Source: Sphingomonas kyeonggiensis
GTDB taxonomy: Bacteria; Pseudomonadota; Alphaproteobacteria; Sphingomonadales; Sphingomonadaceae
Direction: 5' to 3'
Assembly (NCBI RefSeq): GCF_014204495.1
Contig: NZ_JACHLN010000001.1
Span: 1,240,001 to 1,304,000, forward strand
Length of the DNA stretch: 64,000 bases
Below are positions 1 to 9,425 of the stretch, one piece after another. Both the position numbers and the translations under genes were made by a program. Every line of letters begins with the position of its first letter. The first letter of the stretch is position 1. The notes under the pieces are model-generated. The model worked only from the letters and a program-made list of their open reading frames with translations, did not search any database and had not been told where the DNA came from.

Positions 1-519
1 CGCCCAGCTCACCCCCTTCTTGACGAAGTTGCGGTCGTCGCCGGCATGGGCCTCGATCAGGGGCAGTGTCGCAAGGAAGGGTTGGTCCGGCAGCTTCTTC
101 GCGTGCAACGCCAGCCCGGCGAGCAGCGCGAAGGCGCCGCGGCGGACGAATTCGCGCTCGTCGCCTGCCCAGCGGGACACGGCGTCCCAGGCCAGCGGGC
201 TCTTGTCGAACAGGTCGAAACAGGCAGTGTCGCAGGTCGCCCAATTGTCGAAACCCGCTGCCCAGCGGTCCATGCCTTTGGCAGTGAGGGCGCTGGGCTC
301 GCCGACGAAGCAGGCGAGCAGCCGTGCTTCGTAAATCCCGGCATCCCAGAGCTGCTCGGCGAGTGCCTGGTCCCGGCCGAACGCCCTGGCGATGCCGCGG
401 ATGGTGCCGACCTTGATGCCGATCACGCGGTCCGCCGTGGTGATGCCGAAGCGCGGCATGCCTTCGGCCACGCCCGGTTCGGCGGCCTGTTCGAGCAGGT
501 GGAGCGCGTCGGCCAGCAT
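1..519 (-). CDS. DNA alkylation repair protein (AlkD-like HEAT-repeat family), C-terminus cut by window edge
   Basis: The minus-strand frame starts at an ATG at 519-517 and runs off the window, giving 173 codons. The protein is helical, and segments such as WDAVSRWAGDEREFVRRGA followed by DDRNFVKKGVSWA match the HEAT-like repeats of the DNA alkylation repair family (Pfam DNA_alkylation). AlkD members excise bulky or positively charged alkylated bases. The catalytic region cannot be judged fully because the C-terminus is missing. It lies 15 nt downstream of the NtrC-type regulator in the same direction, so co-transcription is likely. Family call is good; substrate is inferred from the family. 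Confidence 0.8.
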   Translation of the reverse strand, partial: MLADALHLLEQAAEPGVAEGMPRFGITTADRVIGIKVGTIRGIARAFGRDQALAEQLWDAGIYEARLLACFVGEPSALTAKGMDRWAAGFDNWATCDTACFDLFDKSPLAWDAVSRWAGDEREFVRRGAFALLAGLALHAKKLPDQPFLATLPLIEAHAGDDRNFVKKGVSWA

Positions 520-534
520 GGCCGCAGGCTAGGC

Positions 535-1962
<1,428 letters not shown>

Positions 1963-2055
1963 CGCTCTTCCATGTCCCTACTGTCCCGTTTCAGGCCGAC
2001 CGTGATAAAGCAGATGGGTAAAGGCGGGCTTAAGCTTGCTGAAGCTGCGGCGGGG

Positions 2056-2084
2056 TTGAGGGAGCCGGCGCTGGTGGCTACAGT
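2056..2084 (+). promoter_or_regulatory. Candidate sigma-70-type promoter for the coxIV-like/pnt genes
   Basis: TTGAGG at 2056-2061 and TACAGT at 2079-2084 are separated by 17 nt and lie about 30 nt upstream of the first start codon at 2114. The -35 and -10 hexamers are only partial matches, so this is a placement by spacing and position. Confidence 0.3.
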
Positions 2085-2113
2085 CGCTGCATAAAGTTTC
2101 AGGGGAGAGACGA

Positions 2114-2254
2114 ATGGCTGACACCGGTGACAATGCCGCGCAGCTCAAGGCGCACGAGCAGACGTGGAATGGTTTCAAGGCGATGATGACCTGGGGCACG
2201 GTCGGTGTTGCCCTGATCGCTGCACTCGTCGTCTTCCTGATCTCCGCCAAGTGA
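2114..2254 (+). CDS. aa3-type cytochrome c oxidase subunit IV (small)
   Basis: The 46-residue product begins MADTGDNAAQLKAHEQTW and ends in one hydrophobic helix followed by LISAK. This is the typical pattern of the bacterial aa3 oxidase subunit IV family (Pfam COX_aa3_subunit4), an integral membrane accessory subunit of the terminal oxidase. A strong ribosome binding site (GGGGAGAG) sits just upstream. The stop overlaps the GTG start of pntAA (GTGA), so translation is coupled. It is far from the main oxidase operon at 57-64 kb, which fits known alphaproteobacterial organisation. Confidence 0.85.
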   Translation: MADTGDNAAQLKAHEQTWNGFKAMMTWGTVGVALIAALVVFLISAK

Positions 2255-3372
2255 AGATCGCGGTCCTGAAGGAAGCCGCCGCCGGCGAGCGGCGTGTTTC
2301 CGCGACTCCGGAAACGGTGAAGAAGTTCGTCGGCCTCGGCGCCGAAGTGTCGGTCGAGGCCGGTGCGGGCGCGGATGCATCGATCGCCGACCAGGCCTAT
2401 GCCGATGCTGGCGCCACCGTCGGCGCGCGGACCGCAACGCTCAAGGATGCGGATATCGTGCTCGGCGTGCAGGGACCGGATCCGGCCAACCTTGCCGGCG
2501 CGAAGCCTGGTGCCTGGATCGTCGCGGGGCTCAATCCATTCGGCGAACGCGCCCGGGTCGATGCCTATGCCTCGGCCGGATTCGAGGCGCTGGCGATGGA
2601 GTTCATGCCGCGCATCACGCGCGCGCAGTCGATGGACATCCTCTCCTCGCAGTCGAACCTGTCGGGCTACAAGGCAGTGCTCGATGCTGCGGCCGAATAT
2701 GGCCGCGCCTTCCCGATGATGATGACCGCGGCGGGCACCGTTTCGGCCGCCAAGGTCTTCGTCATGGGCGTGGGCGTTGCCGGGCTCCAGGCGATCGCCA
2801 CCGCGCGCCGCCTCGGTGCCCAGGTCTCCGCGACCGACGTGCGCGCGGCGACCAAGGAGCAGATCCTGTCGCTCGGCGCCAAGCCGATCTTCGTCGAGGC
2901 GATGAAGGGCATCGAGGGCGAAGGCACCGGCGGCTATGCCACCGAGATGAGCGACGAATACAAGGCCGCCCAGGCCGAGCTCGTCTCTTCGCATATCGCC
3001 AAGCAGGACATCGTCATCACCACCGCGCTGATCCCGGGACGCCCCGCGCCGCGGCTGATCAGCGATGCGCAGATCGCCACGATGAAACCGGGCAGTGTGA
3101 TCGTCGACCTCGCGGTCGAGGCCGGCGGCAATGTCGAAGGCGCGGTCGCCGGCGAGATCGTGACGATCCACGGCGTGAAGATCGTCGGGCACAGGAACGT
3201 GCCGTCGCGTCTCGCCGCCGACAGCTCGGCGCTGTTCGCGCGCAACCTGTTCAACTTCCTCTCCGCCTTCTGGGACAAGGAGCAGGGCAAGCCGGTCCTC
3301 GACGAGGAAATCGGCAACGCCATCCGCCTGACTCAGGGCGGCAAGGTAGTGAACGAGAGGCTGCTCGGGTGA
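2251..3372 (+). CDS. pntAA: NAD(P) transhydrogenase subunit alpha, part 1 (NAD-binding domain I)
   Basis: The 373-residue soluble protein begins VKIAVLKEAAAGERRVSATP, the usual N-terminus of the transhydrogenase/alanine dehydrogenase family. A dinucleotide-binding motif is seen in VMGVGVAGLQAIATARRLGA, and residues near KPGSVIVDLAVEAGGN complete the domain. It binds NAD(H) in proton-translocating transhydrogenase, which makes NADPH at the expense of the proton gradient. The GTG start overlaps the previous stop (GTGA), and an in-frame upstream ATG at 2164 is rejected because it would overlap the whole coxIV-like gene. The end overlaps the next gene by GTGA. Confidence 0.95.
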   Translation: MKIAVLKEAAAGERRVSATPETVKKFVGLGAEVSVEAGAGADASIADQAYADAGATVGARTATLKDADIVLGVQGPDPANLAGAKPGAWIVAGLNPFGERARVDAYASAGFEALAMEFMPRITRAQSMDILSSQSNLSGYKAVLDAAAEYGRAFPMMMTAAGTVSAAKVFVMGVGVAGLQAIATARRLGAQVSATDVRAATKEQILSLGAKPIFVEAMKGIEGEGTGGYATEMSDEYKAAQAELVSSHIAKQDIVITTALIPGRPAPRLISDAQIATMKPGSVIVDLAVEAGGNVEGAVAGEIVTIHGVKIVGHRNVPSRLAADSSALFARNLFNFLSAFWDKEQGKPVLDEEIGNAIRLTQGGKVVNERLLG

Positions 3373-4097
3373 GGTCCGCCGTGCTTTTAGCGGCGAGTGT
3401 TCTGATGCTACTTCCCGCGACGGCTTTCGCTCAGGTTAAGTCGGTTCGCTTCGCGTGGAAGATGGCGGCAACGATTCCTGATGGGTCGGAACTGATCGTG
3501 GGCAAGAAGCAGCGGGTTGGTCTCGTCAAAATCGCGCCCGCTGGTGCCGTACGATTGAACCGGGATGTGATTGTGGACGGGAACGTCCTGATTCCAGTCG
3601 GCACGATCATGGCTCCTTCGGTCCTGCCCGGCCTAATCTATTGCGAAGTGTCCCGGCGTCCGAAGCAGGATTTCTTCAAATGCCTCGAGGACACCGATGG
3701 CGATCGTGTCCTGGACAATTATTCATCGACCTTCGCGCGGGAATATTATGCGGGGTCTACGGTCAAGTACGAGTATATGCTCGGCAAGTTCGATCCGTGG
3801 AACCATCACGCGCTTCCTGGGCCTTTGGCGCTGTCGATCTTCGAGGATGCGGATGGGCCGGTGGTGACCATGGAGCTCGATCTTATCGGCAATGGTAAGC
3901 GCAATAGCACCTTTCGCCTCTGCACTGCGCCGGTTGGAAGGATTGACGAGTTGTGCATGGATCCGTTCAGGATCGATATCGCCCAACTACCGGCATCGAC
4001 CAAGTATTTCGGCCTCCAGCTGACTCTCACCAGCTTGGACGCAGATAGCGTGCATATCTCATTCGTGCCGCCAGCCATCGGATCAGTCTTGGACTGA
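3369..4097 (+). CDS. Secreted protein of unknown function inside the pnt operon
   Basis: The 242-residue product has a clear signal peptide (MRSAVLLAASVLMLLPATAFAQ) and no recognised domain. A segment EDTDGDRVLDNYSS resembles a calcium-binding DxDxDG loop. The remainder looks beta-rich. The GTG start overlaps the stop of pntAA, so it is translationally coupled, but it has no evident role in transhydrogenase and separates pntAA from pntAB. Its base composition is visibly less GC-rich than the neighbouring pnt genes, which suggests later insertion. Confidence 0.75.
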   Translation: MRSAVLLAASVLMLLPATAFAQVKSVRFAWKMAATIPDGSELIVGKKQRVGLVKIAPAGAVRLNRDVIVDGNVLIPVGTIMAPSVLPGLIYCEVSRRPKQDFFKCLEDTDGDRVLDNYSSTFAREYYAGSTVKYEYMLGKFDPWNHHALPGPLALSIFEDADGPVVTMELDLIGNGKRNSTFRLCTAPVGRIDELCMDPFRIDIAQLPASTKYFGLQLTLTSLDADSVHISFVPPAIGSVLD

Positions 4098-4121
4098 GGC
4101 TGGGGCAACTGGGGAAATAAC

Positions 4122-4400
4122 ATGGACTTCATCTCGATCCTGTCGATCTTCGTACTGGCCTGCTTCGTCGGCTATTACGTGGTCTGGTCGGTCACGCCGG
4201 CCCTGCACACGCCGTTGATGGCGGTGACCAATGCGATTTCCTCTGTGATCATCGTCGGCGCGCTGATCGCGTCGGCTGCGACCGGTTCGGAGGTTGCCAA
4301 GTGGCTCGGCCTTGTCGCCGTGGCGCTGGCATCCGTGAACATCTTCGGCGGCTTCGCCGTCACCGAGCGCATGCTCGCCATGTACAAGAAGAAGGGCTGA
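4122..4400 (+). CDS. pntAB: NAD(P) transhydrogenase subunit alpha, part 2 (membrane)
   Basis: This 92-residue membrane protein has about three hydrophobic segments (FVLACFVGYYVVWSV; ISSVIIVGALIASAA; LVAVALASVNIFGGF) and ends AVTERMLAMYKKKG. It forms part of the proton channel (domain II) together with PntB. In alphaproteobacteria the alpha subunit is commonly split into two proteins as here. It precedes pntB by 4 nt. A ribosome binding site (TGGGGAAA) precedes the ATG. Confidence 0.94.
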   Translation: MDFISILSIFVLACFVGYYVVWSVTPALHTPLMAVTNAISSVIIVGALIASAATGSEVAKWLGLVAVALASVNIFGGFAVTERMLAMYKKKG

Positions 4401-4404
4401 GCCG

Positions 4405-5817
4405 ATGCACGAGGGGGCAGCAATCAATCCCTGGGTCGCCTTCGCCTATCTGGTGGCGGGCATCTGTTTCATTCTCGCGCTGCGCGGGCTTTCCAGCCCG
4501 GCGAGCAGCCGGCGGGGCAACCGGCTCGGCATGCTCGGCATGGGCATCGCCGTGGTCACCACGCTGATCACGCACGAGATCGCCAGCCCGATCGAGCTGG
4601 GCGCGGCGATCGCGATCGGCGGCGTGATCGGCTTCGTAACCGCGCGGCGGATCGCGATGACCGCGATGCCGCAGCTCGTTGCCGCCTTCCACTCGCTGGT
4701 CGGCATGGCGGCGGTGCTGGTCGCCGCGGCTGCCTTCCTCAATCCGGGTGCCTTCGGCATCCTGGGTGCGGACGGCGAGATCCTCAGCGTCAGCCGGGTC
4801 GAGATGGGTCTGGGCGTGGCAATCGGCGCGATCACCTTCTCGGGTTCGGTGATCGCCTTCCTCAAGCTCAACGGCAACATGTCGGGCAAGCCGATCCTGC
4901 TGCCGGGGCGCCATGTCATCAACCTGGCCGTGCTGGCCGGCATTCTCGGCCTGGTCGGCTATTTCGTCACCGACCAGAGCCCCTGGGTGTTCTGGACGGT
5001 CACCGCGCTCAGCTTCGTCATCGGCTTCCTGCTGATCGTGCCGATCGGCGGCGCGGACATGCCGGTCGTGGTGTCGATGCTCAACAGCTATTCGGGCTGG
5101 GCCGCCGCCGCGATGGGCTTCACGCTGCACAACAGCGCGATGATCATCACCGGAGCGCTGGTCGGCTCGTCGGGCGCGATCCTCAGCTACATCATGTGTC
5201 GCGCGATGAACCGCAGCTTCATCAGCGTGATCGCCGGCGGCTTCGGTGCGGTCGCCGATACGAGCGGCGGCGGTGCGGCGATCGACCGGCCGTGGAAGCG
5301 CGGCTCCGCGGAGGACGCGGCCTTCCTGATGAGCCAGGCCGAGCAGGTCATCATCGTGCCCGGCTACGGCATGGCGGTCGCCCAGGCACAGCATGCGCTG
5401 CGGGAGATGGGCGACAAGCTCAAGGAGCACGGTGTCCGCGTGAAATACGCGATCCATCCGGTCGCGGGGCGCATGCCGGGCCATATGAACGTGCTGCTCG
5501 CCGAAGCGAACGTGCCCTATGACGAAGTGTTCGAGCTGGAGGACATCAACAGCGAGTTCGCCCAGACCGACGTCGCCTTCGTGATTGGCGCCAATGACGT
5601 GACCAACCCGGCCGCCAAGACCGACAAGTCGTCGCCGATCTACGGCATGCCCGTGCTCGATGTCGAAAAAGCCAAGACGGTGCTTTTCATCAAGCGCTCG
5701 ATGGGCGGCGTCGGCTATGCCGGTGTGGACAATGAGCTGTTCTATCGCGACAACACGATGATGCTGCTGGCCGACGCGAAGAAGATGGTCGAGGAGATCG
5801 TTAAGAGCCTCGACTGA
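4405..5817 (+). CDS. pntB: NAD(P) transhydrogenase subunit beta
   Basis: The 470-residue protein has an N-terminal membrane half with multiple helices (residues about 1-260) and a C-terminal NADP(H)-binding domain III. Typical family segments are LLPGRHVINL, YSGWAAAAMGFTLHN and VPGYGMAVAQAQHAL, and the NADP site includes VIGANDVTNPAAK. With PntAA and PntAB it completes the proton-driven NAD(P) transhydrogenase. Length is normal and no key segment is missing. Confidence 0.96.
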   Translation: MHEGAAINPWVAFAYLVAGICFILALRGLSSPASSRRGNRLGMLGMGIAVVTTLITHEIASPIELGAAIAIGGVIGFVTARRIAMTAMPQLVAAFHSLVGMAAVLVAAAAFLNPGAFGILGADGEILSVSRVEMGLGVAIGAITFSGSVIAFLKLNGNMSGKPILLPGRHVINLAVLAGILGLVGYFVTDQSPWVFWTVTALSFVIGFLLIVPIGGADMPVVVSMLNSYSGWAAAAMGFTLHNSAMIITGALVGSSGAILSYIMCRAMNRSFISVIAGGFGAVADTSGGGAAIDRPWKRGSAEDAAFLMSQAEQVIIVPGYGMAVAQAQHALREMGDKLKEHGVRVKYAIHPVAGRMPGHMNVLLAEANVPYDEVFELEDINSEFAQTDVAFVIGANDVTNPAAKTDKSSPIYGMPVLDVEKAKTVLFIKRSMGGVGYAGVDNELFYRDNTMMLLADAKKMVEEIVKSLD

Positions 5818-5850
5818 CGCGGATGCCTGGAACGAATGGGGGGACTTGGC

Positions 5851-6783
5851 ATGGCGAGCGTGGGTTCGATTCTGGGTGGTGCGTTCGGGCTGCTGCGCGA
5901 ACGCCCCGGCTCGGTGGCGATCTGGGCGGTGACTTATTGTGTCGGCGCGCTGGCGATCTCGCTGGTGATGGGCTTCGTGGTGGCCGGCACGGTCATGCCC
6001 ATATCCGCGGATCCCAGCACGGCGATGTCGGTATGGGCAGGGCCGATGTTCAGCCTCATGCTGCTCATGAACCTGTTGCTGCTATTCCTCGTCGTGGTGC
6101 TGATGAACGCGGTGTTCCGCGTGATGCTGCGCCCGCAGGAGGGTGGCTTTGCCTTCATGCGGATCGGGATGGACGAGTTCCGCATGTTCGGGCTGGTCAT
6201 CATGGTCTGCGTCGCGGCGTTTGCCGCGATCCTGGTGGGTGAGCTGCTGCTGCTTCTGGTCATCACGGTGCTCGGCTTCGCGCTGGGCACGAGCATGATC
6301 ACGGGGGCGATCTCGTTCCTGCTGTTCCTCGCCTTTGTCTGCGCGGTGGTCTGGGCGGAGGTGCGCATCTCGCTGATCTTCCCGCTTACCTTCCATCGCC
6401 GGCGGATCAGCGTCGATGCTGCCTGGGAGCTGACCCGCGGCCGCTTCTGGATGCTGTTCGCCTGCTATTTCCTGATCACGCTGATCTTTGCCGTTGCGAT
6501 CGGCATCGTGGTGTCCTTCGTAATGGGCGATTACTTCGCTGCGCTGATTGCCGCCAATGGCGATCAGGAGCAGATGCGTGCTGCCGCCGAAGCATTTGCC
6601 GCACGGCAATTCGCCATGCCGCTGGTCAACCAGATCCTGTTCGGCGTGGTAGGGGCGATATTCTTTGCAGCGGGCCTGGCGCTGGGCCCTGGCCTGCTTG
6701 CCAGCGCCACGCGCGAACTTCTCGGCGATGAGAGCGAAGCTTCGGTATTTGCAGCCGAATCCGACGGATCAGTCGTGGACTGA
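5851..6783 (+). CDS. Multi-pass membrane protein of unknown function
   Basis: The 310-residue product has about six hydrophobic segments, for example ISLVMGFVVAGTVMP, LLLLFLVVVLMNAVF and LLVITVLGFALG, with the segment RISVDAAWELTRGRFW between helices. The pattern resembles membrane proteins related to the glycerophosphodiester phosphodiesterase membrane domain, but I cannot identify a catalytic site. I chose the ATG at 5851 because GGGGGGA lies 7 nt upstream; an in-frame ATG at 5836 is possible. It follows pntB in the same direction but need not be part of its operon. Confidence 0.7.
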   Translation: MASVGSILGGAFGLLRERPGSVAIWAVTYCVGALAISLVMGFVVAGTVMPISADPSTAMSVWAGPMFSLMLLMNLLLLFLVVVLMNAVFRVMLRPQEGGFAFMRIGMDEFRMFGLVIMVCVAAFAAILVGELLLLLVITVLGFALGTSMITGAISFLLFLAFVCAVVWAEVRISLIFPLTFHRRRISVDAAWELTRGRFWMLFACYFLITLIFAVAIGIVVSFVMGDYFAALIAANGDQEQMRAAAEAFAARQFAMPLVNQILFGVVGAIFFAAGLALGPGLLASATRELLGDESEASVFAAESDGSVVD

Positions 6784-6907
6784 TCCGGAACGGACAGGCA
6801 ATGATTCGGCCGCCTGTCCGGGTCGCGCCACAAGCTCCGAAACGGAGCGGATAGAGCAATCCGTTCCGGAGGCTGGGCCTCTCCGGGACATTCTAGCCGA
6901 GCAGGCG

Positions 6908-7873
6908 ATGGCGAATTTTCCCGCGGCCCCCCTCCCGAACCGCGACACGCTGGCGCAGGCGTTCAACGCGCTGCTCGTTACGGGCGCGGGCAGTGCCGAG
7001 GTGGTGGAGGCCGCGACCATGGCGGGGATCCGGATCCGCGACATGGTCGATCCCAGCCATGCCGGGCCGTTGCTCGATGCGGCCCGGCTCGATCTTGTCC
7101 TGCTCGATGCGCGCGCGGTGGCGGAAGCCCCGTTGCTATCGCTGCTCGATACCCTGGCGGCGCGCGATGGCCAGGCCGGACCGGCGCTCGTCGCGATCTT
7201 CTCGGCTGATCGGATCGACCTTGCCGGCCCATTGCTCGGGGTCTCGCGCACCCAGCTTCTTTGTGACCCGAGCGCATCCGAGCTGCTCGCCGCGCTGGTG
7301 CTGGCGCGTGCGCAGGGCGAAGCGACGCCGCATGCTTCGTGGAATGATGTCACTCGCGATTCGGAGACCGCGCGCCTGCGCCGGCTCAACGAGGAAGTCG
7401 CGCGGATCGCCGATGCGCTGGCACGGCTGACGCGGGGCGAGCTGGCCGAAGAAGACGAGATCGAACGACGGACAGGCGTCCGCGCGCCGGACCTGGGCTA
7501 TCGCGGGCCGGATGAGCCGGTGCCCGATATCGCCTCGGCGGAGATTCGGGCGGTGATCCGGTCACGCCGTCTGCGCGGACAATATTTCGAAGCGGAGCTG
7601 TTCGCCGACCCGGCCTGGGACATGCTGCTCGACCTGTTCGCGGCCAGTCTCGAGCGTCGGCGCGTATCCGTTTCCAGCCTGTGCATCGCGGCCGCGGTGC
7701 CGCCGACCACGGCGTTGCGCTGGATCGGCACCATGCACGAGGCCGGCTTGTTCGGCCGCGAGGCGGATCCAGGCGATCGCCGCCGTGCCTATATCGTGCT
7801 GAGCGAAAAGGCGCTTGCGGGCATGCGCGCCTATGTCGGCGCGGTGCGCCGCGCGGGGCTCGGTCTGGTCTAG
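6908..7873 (+). CDS. Winged-helix regulator with a degenerate receiver-like N-terminus
   Basis: The 321-residue protein has two parts. Residues about 25-135 read like a receiver fold (RLDLVLLDAR, LVAIFSADR, QLLCDPSASELLAAL) but lack the conserved acidic pair and the lysine. Residues about 215-321 form a MarR-like winged helix with SLCIAAAVPPTTALRWIGTM as the recognition helix region and a DPGDRRRAY wing. It is likely a DNA-binding regulator; target and signal are unknown. The start at 6908 is chosen over upstream in-frame ATGs because those overlap the preceding membrane-protein gene. Confidence 0.7.
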   Translation: MANFPAAPLPNRDTLAQAFNALLVTGAGSAEVVEAATMAGIRIRDMVDPSHAGPLLDAARLDLVLLDARAVAEAPLLSLLDTLAARDGQAGPALVAIFSADRIDLAGPLLGVSRTQLLCDPSASELLAALVLARAQGEATPHASWNDVTRDSETARLRRLNEEVARIADALARLTRGELAEEDEIERRTGVRAPDLGYRGPDEPVPDIASAEIRAVIRSRRLRGQYFEAELFADPAWDMLLDLFAASLERRRVSVSSLCIAAAVPPTTALRWIGTMHEAGLFGREADPGDRRRAYIVLSEKALAGMRAYVGAVRRAGLGLV

Positions 7874-7938
7874 CGCGCCAGTGGGGGCTTGCCCCGAGGC
7901 GCGGGCTTTGGCATCGGGGCGCCACCGGCATCATGCCC

Positions 7939-8014
7939 GGGCGCTTAGCTCAGTTGGTAGAGCATCTCGTTTACACCGAGAGGGTCGGCGGTTCGAGCCC
8001 GTCAGCGCCCACCA
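7939..8014 (+). tRNA. tRNA-Val (anticodon TAC)
   Basis: The 76-nt gene folds as a cloverleaf: acceptor GGGCGCT pairs with AGCGCCC, the anticodon stem TCTCG/CGAGA encloses loop TTTACAC, and the T arm contains GTTCGAG. The CCA end is encoded at 8012-8014. Its 3' end lies 28 nt from the stop codon of the convergent cluster gene at 8043. Confidence 0.97.
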
Positions 8015-8042
8015 TCCCCCGATATCGCAGCCGATGCGCGGT

Positions 8043-9422
8043 TCAATGTACCGGCGCGGGAGCAGTGCCCGAGCCTGTGGTGACCGGGGGCGTGGCGGTG
8101 CCTGTTGCAGTTCCTGAGCCGGTACCGGTTCCCGATCCGCTCGTCGGCGGCGGTGCGGTGCCGGATGCCGGCGGGGGTGGCGTCGATGTGCCGCCGCCTG
8201 TGGTTCCGGTTCCGCGTGGCGTAATCGGCGCGAGCGCGGGCGGCGTCACTGTCTGGGAGGGGGCGAGGCTCGATGCCCCGCCCGTGGGCGTCGGTGTCGG
8301 CGGGTTGGCGGCGCCATTGGCGGTGATGCGGGCGCGATCGGTCTCCGCCGCGATGGCCGCCTCGCGCTCCGGATTGAGCGTGTTGAGCCGCAGCCGCTCC
8401 ACGGTGTTCTGCGAGGCGATCCGGTCGAGCGGCACCTGATCGGTGCGGAAATGCAGTTCCACCGAACTGTCGAGATCGGCCGAGACATTGGTGCTCTCGT
8501 TGGTGGTGACGTCGTCGGTGCGGACATAGCCGATCGTCGAGTTGACCGATGCCGATGCGCTCCAGAAGCCGAACCCGCCCGAAGCGCTTGCGCCCACCGT
8601 GGTGCGGGTGTCGAAGCCGCTGTGCTCCTGTTCGCGCGCGGCGGATTGCGCGTCGATGTGGAAGCGCATCGAGGCGGCGATGCGGCCCGAATCGATCACG
8701 ATCCGCTGCATGCCCATCTGCACCATCGTCGCCAGCATCTGCTGGCGGTTGCGGGCCAGGCTGCTGCGCACGAACGGGATCAGCTGCTGGGCATCGGTGC
8801 CGGGGATCGCGGTATCGGGCTCGAGGTTGAGGGCTGCGCGCACCGCATCGACCGTGGGCGGGGCGCCGACCGGGATCAGGCGGACCGGATCGGGGGTGTC
8901 CTCGGGGTCGGGGATGTCGCGGGGGTCGGGGGCTTCGGGTTCCTCGATGCGGAAGCTCTGGGGGAACTGGTCGGCGATCCAGCGCTTGGCGGGGTCGTCG
9001 CTTGAGCCGCCGGTGGAGGCGAAGCCGTCGAGGGACTGGGAGACGCCGCGGACCAGCTCGATATATTGCTGGAGCTGCTGCTGGTTGGTGTCGACCATCG
9101 CGCGGAAGATTCCGTTCACCAGTTCCGCGACGAATCGCGGGAAGCTGATGGCCCGCAGAACGGCGTGGGTGGTGCCCGCCACGCCGGCTACCGCGGTGCC
9201 GGAATAATGTTCGCCGGCACTCATGCCGGCGGCGACCGCCGGTCCCCCTTTTCTCGGCGCCGCCTCGGCTTCGAAGAGCTGGGCGGCATGGGCGATCCGC
9301 ACCAGCGCGTTCGCGATTTCGCGCTGGTCGGCGGTGGGGAGGGATTCGAAACCCTCGGCGCCGACCAGCGAATCGCGGACCGCGCCGCGTACTTCCGGCG
9401 GTGGATCGGCCAGCGCCACCAC
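8043..9422 (-). CDS. Cluster paralogue family protein, member 1 (unknown function)
   Basis: The 459-residue product is one of four related proteins in this operon. It has the shared blocks in diverged form: FPRFVAELVNGIFRAMVDTN near residue 95, ARNRQQMLATMVQMGMQRIV near 225, and VELHFRTDQVPLDRI near 335. A long Pro/Thr/Gly/Ser-rich tail (about residues 375-459) follows. There is no signal peptide or membrane segment. It starts at GTG, 3 nt after the previous stop, and is the last gene of the operon. I do not recognise the family; a role as structural component, effector or protease substrate is inference from context only. Confidence 0.75.
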   Translation of the reverse strand: MVALADPPPEVRGAVRDSLVGAEGFESLPTADQREIANALVRIAHAAQLFEAEAAPRKGGPAVAAGMSAGEHYSGTAVAGVAGTTHAVLRAISFPRFVAELVNGIFRAMVDTNQQQLQQYIELVRGVSQSLDGFASTGGSSDDPAKRWIADQFPQSFRIEEPEAPDPRDIPDPEDTPDPVRLIPVGAPPTVDAVRAALNLEPDTAIPGTDAQQLIPFVRSSLARNRQQMLATMVQMGMQRIVIDSGRIAASMRFHIDAQSAAREQEHSGFDTRTTVGASASGGFGFWSASASVNSTIGYVRTDDVTTNESTNVSADLDSSVELHFRTDQVPLDRIASQNTVERLRLNTLNPEREAAIAAETDRARITANGAANPPTPTPTGGASSLAPSQTVTPPALAPITPRGTGTTGGGTSTPPPPASGTAPPPTSGSGTGTGSGTATGTATPPVTTGSGTAPAPVH

Positions 9423-9425
9423 CGC

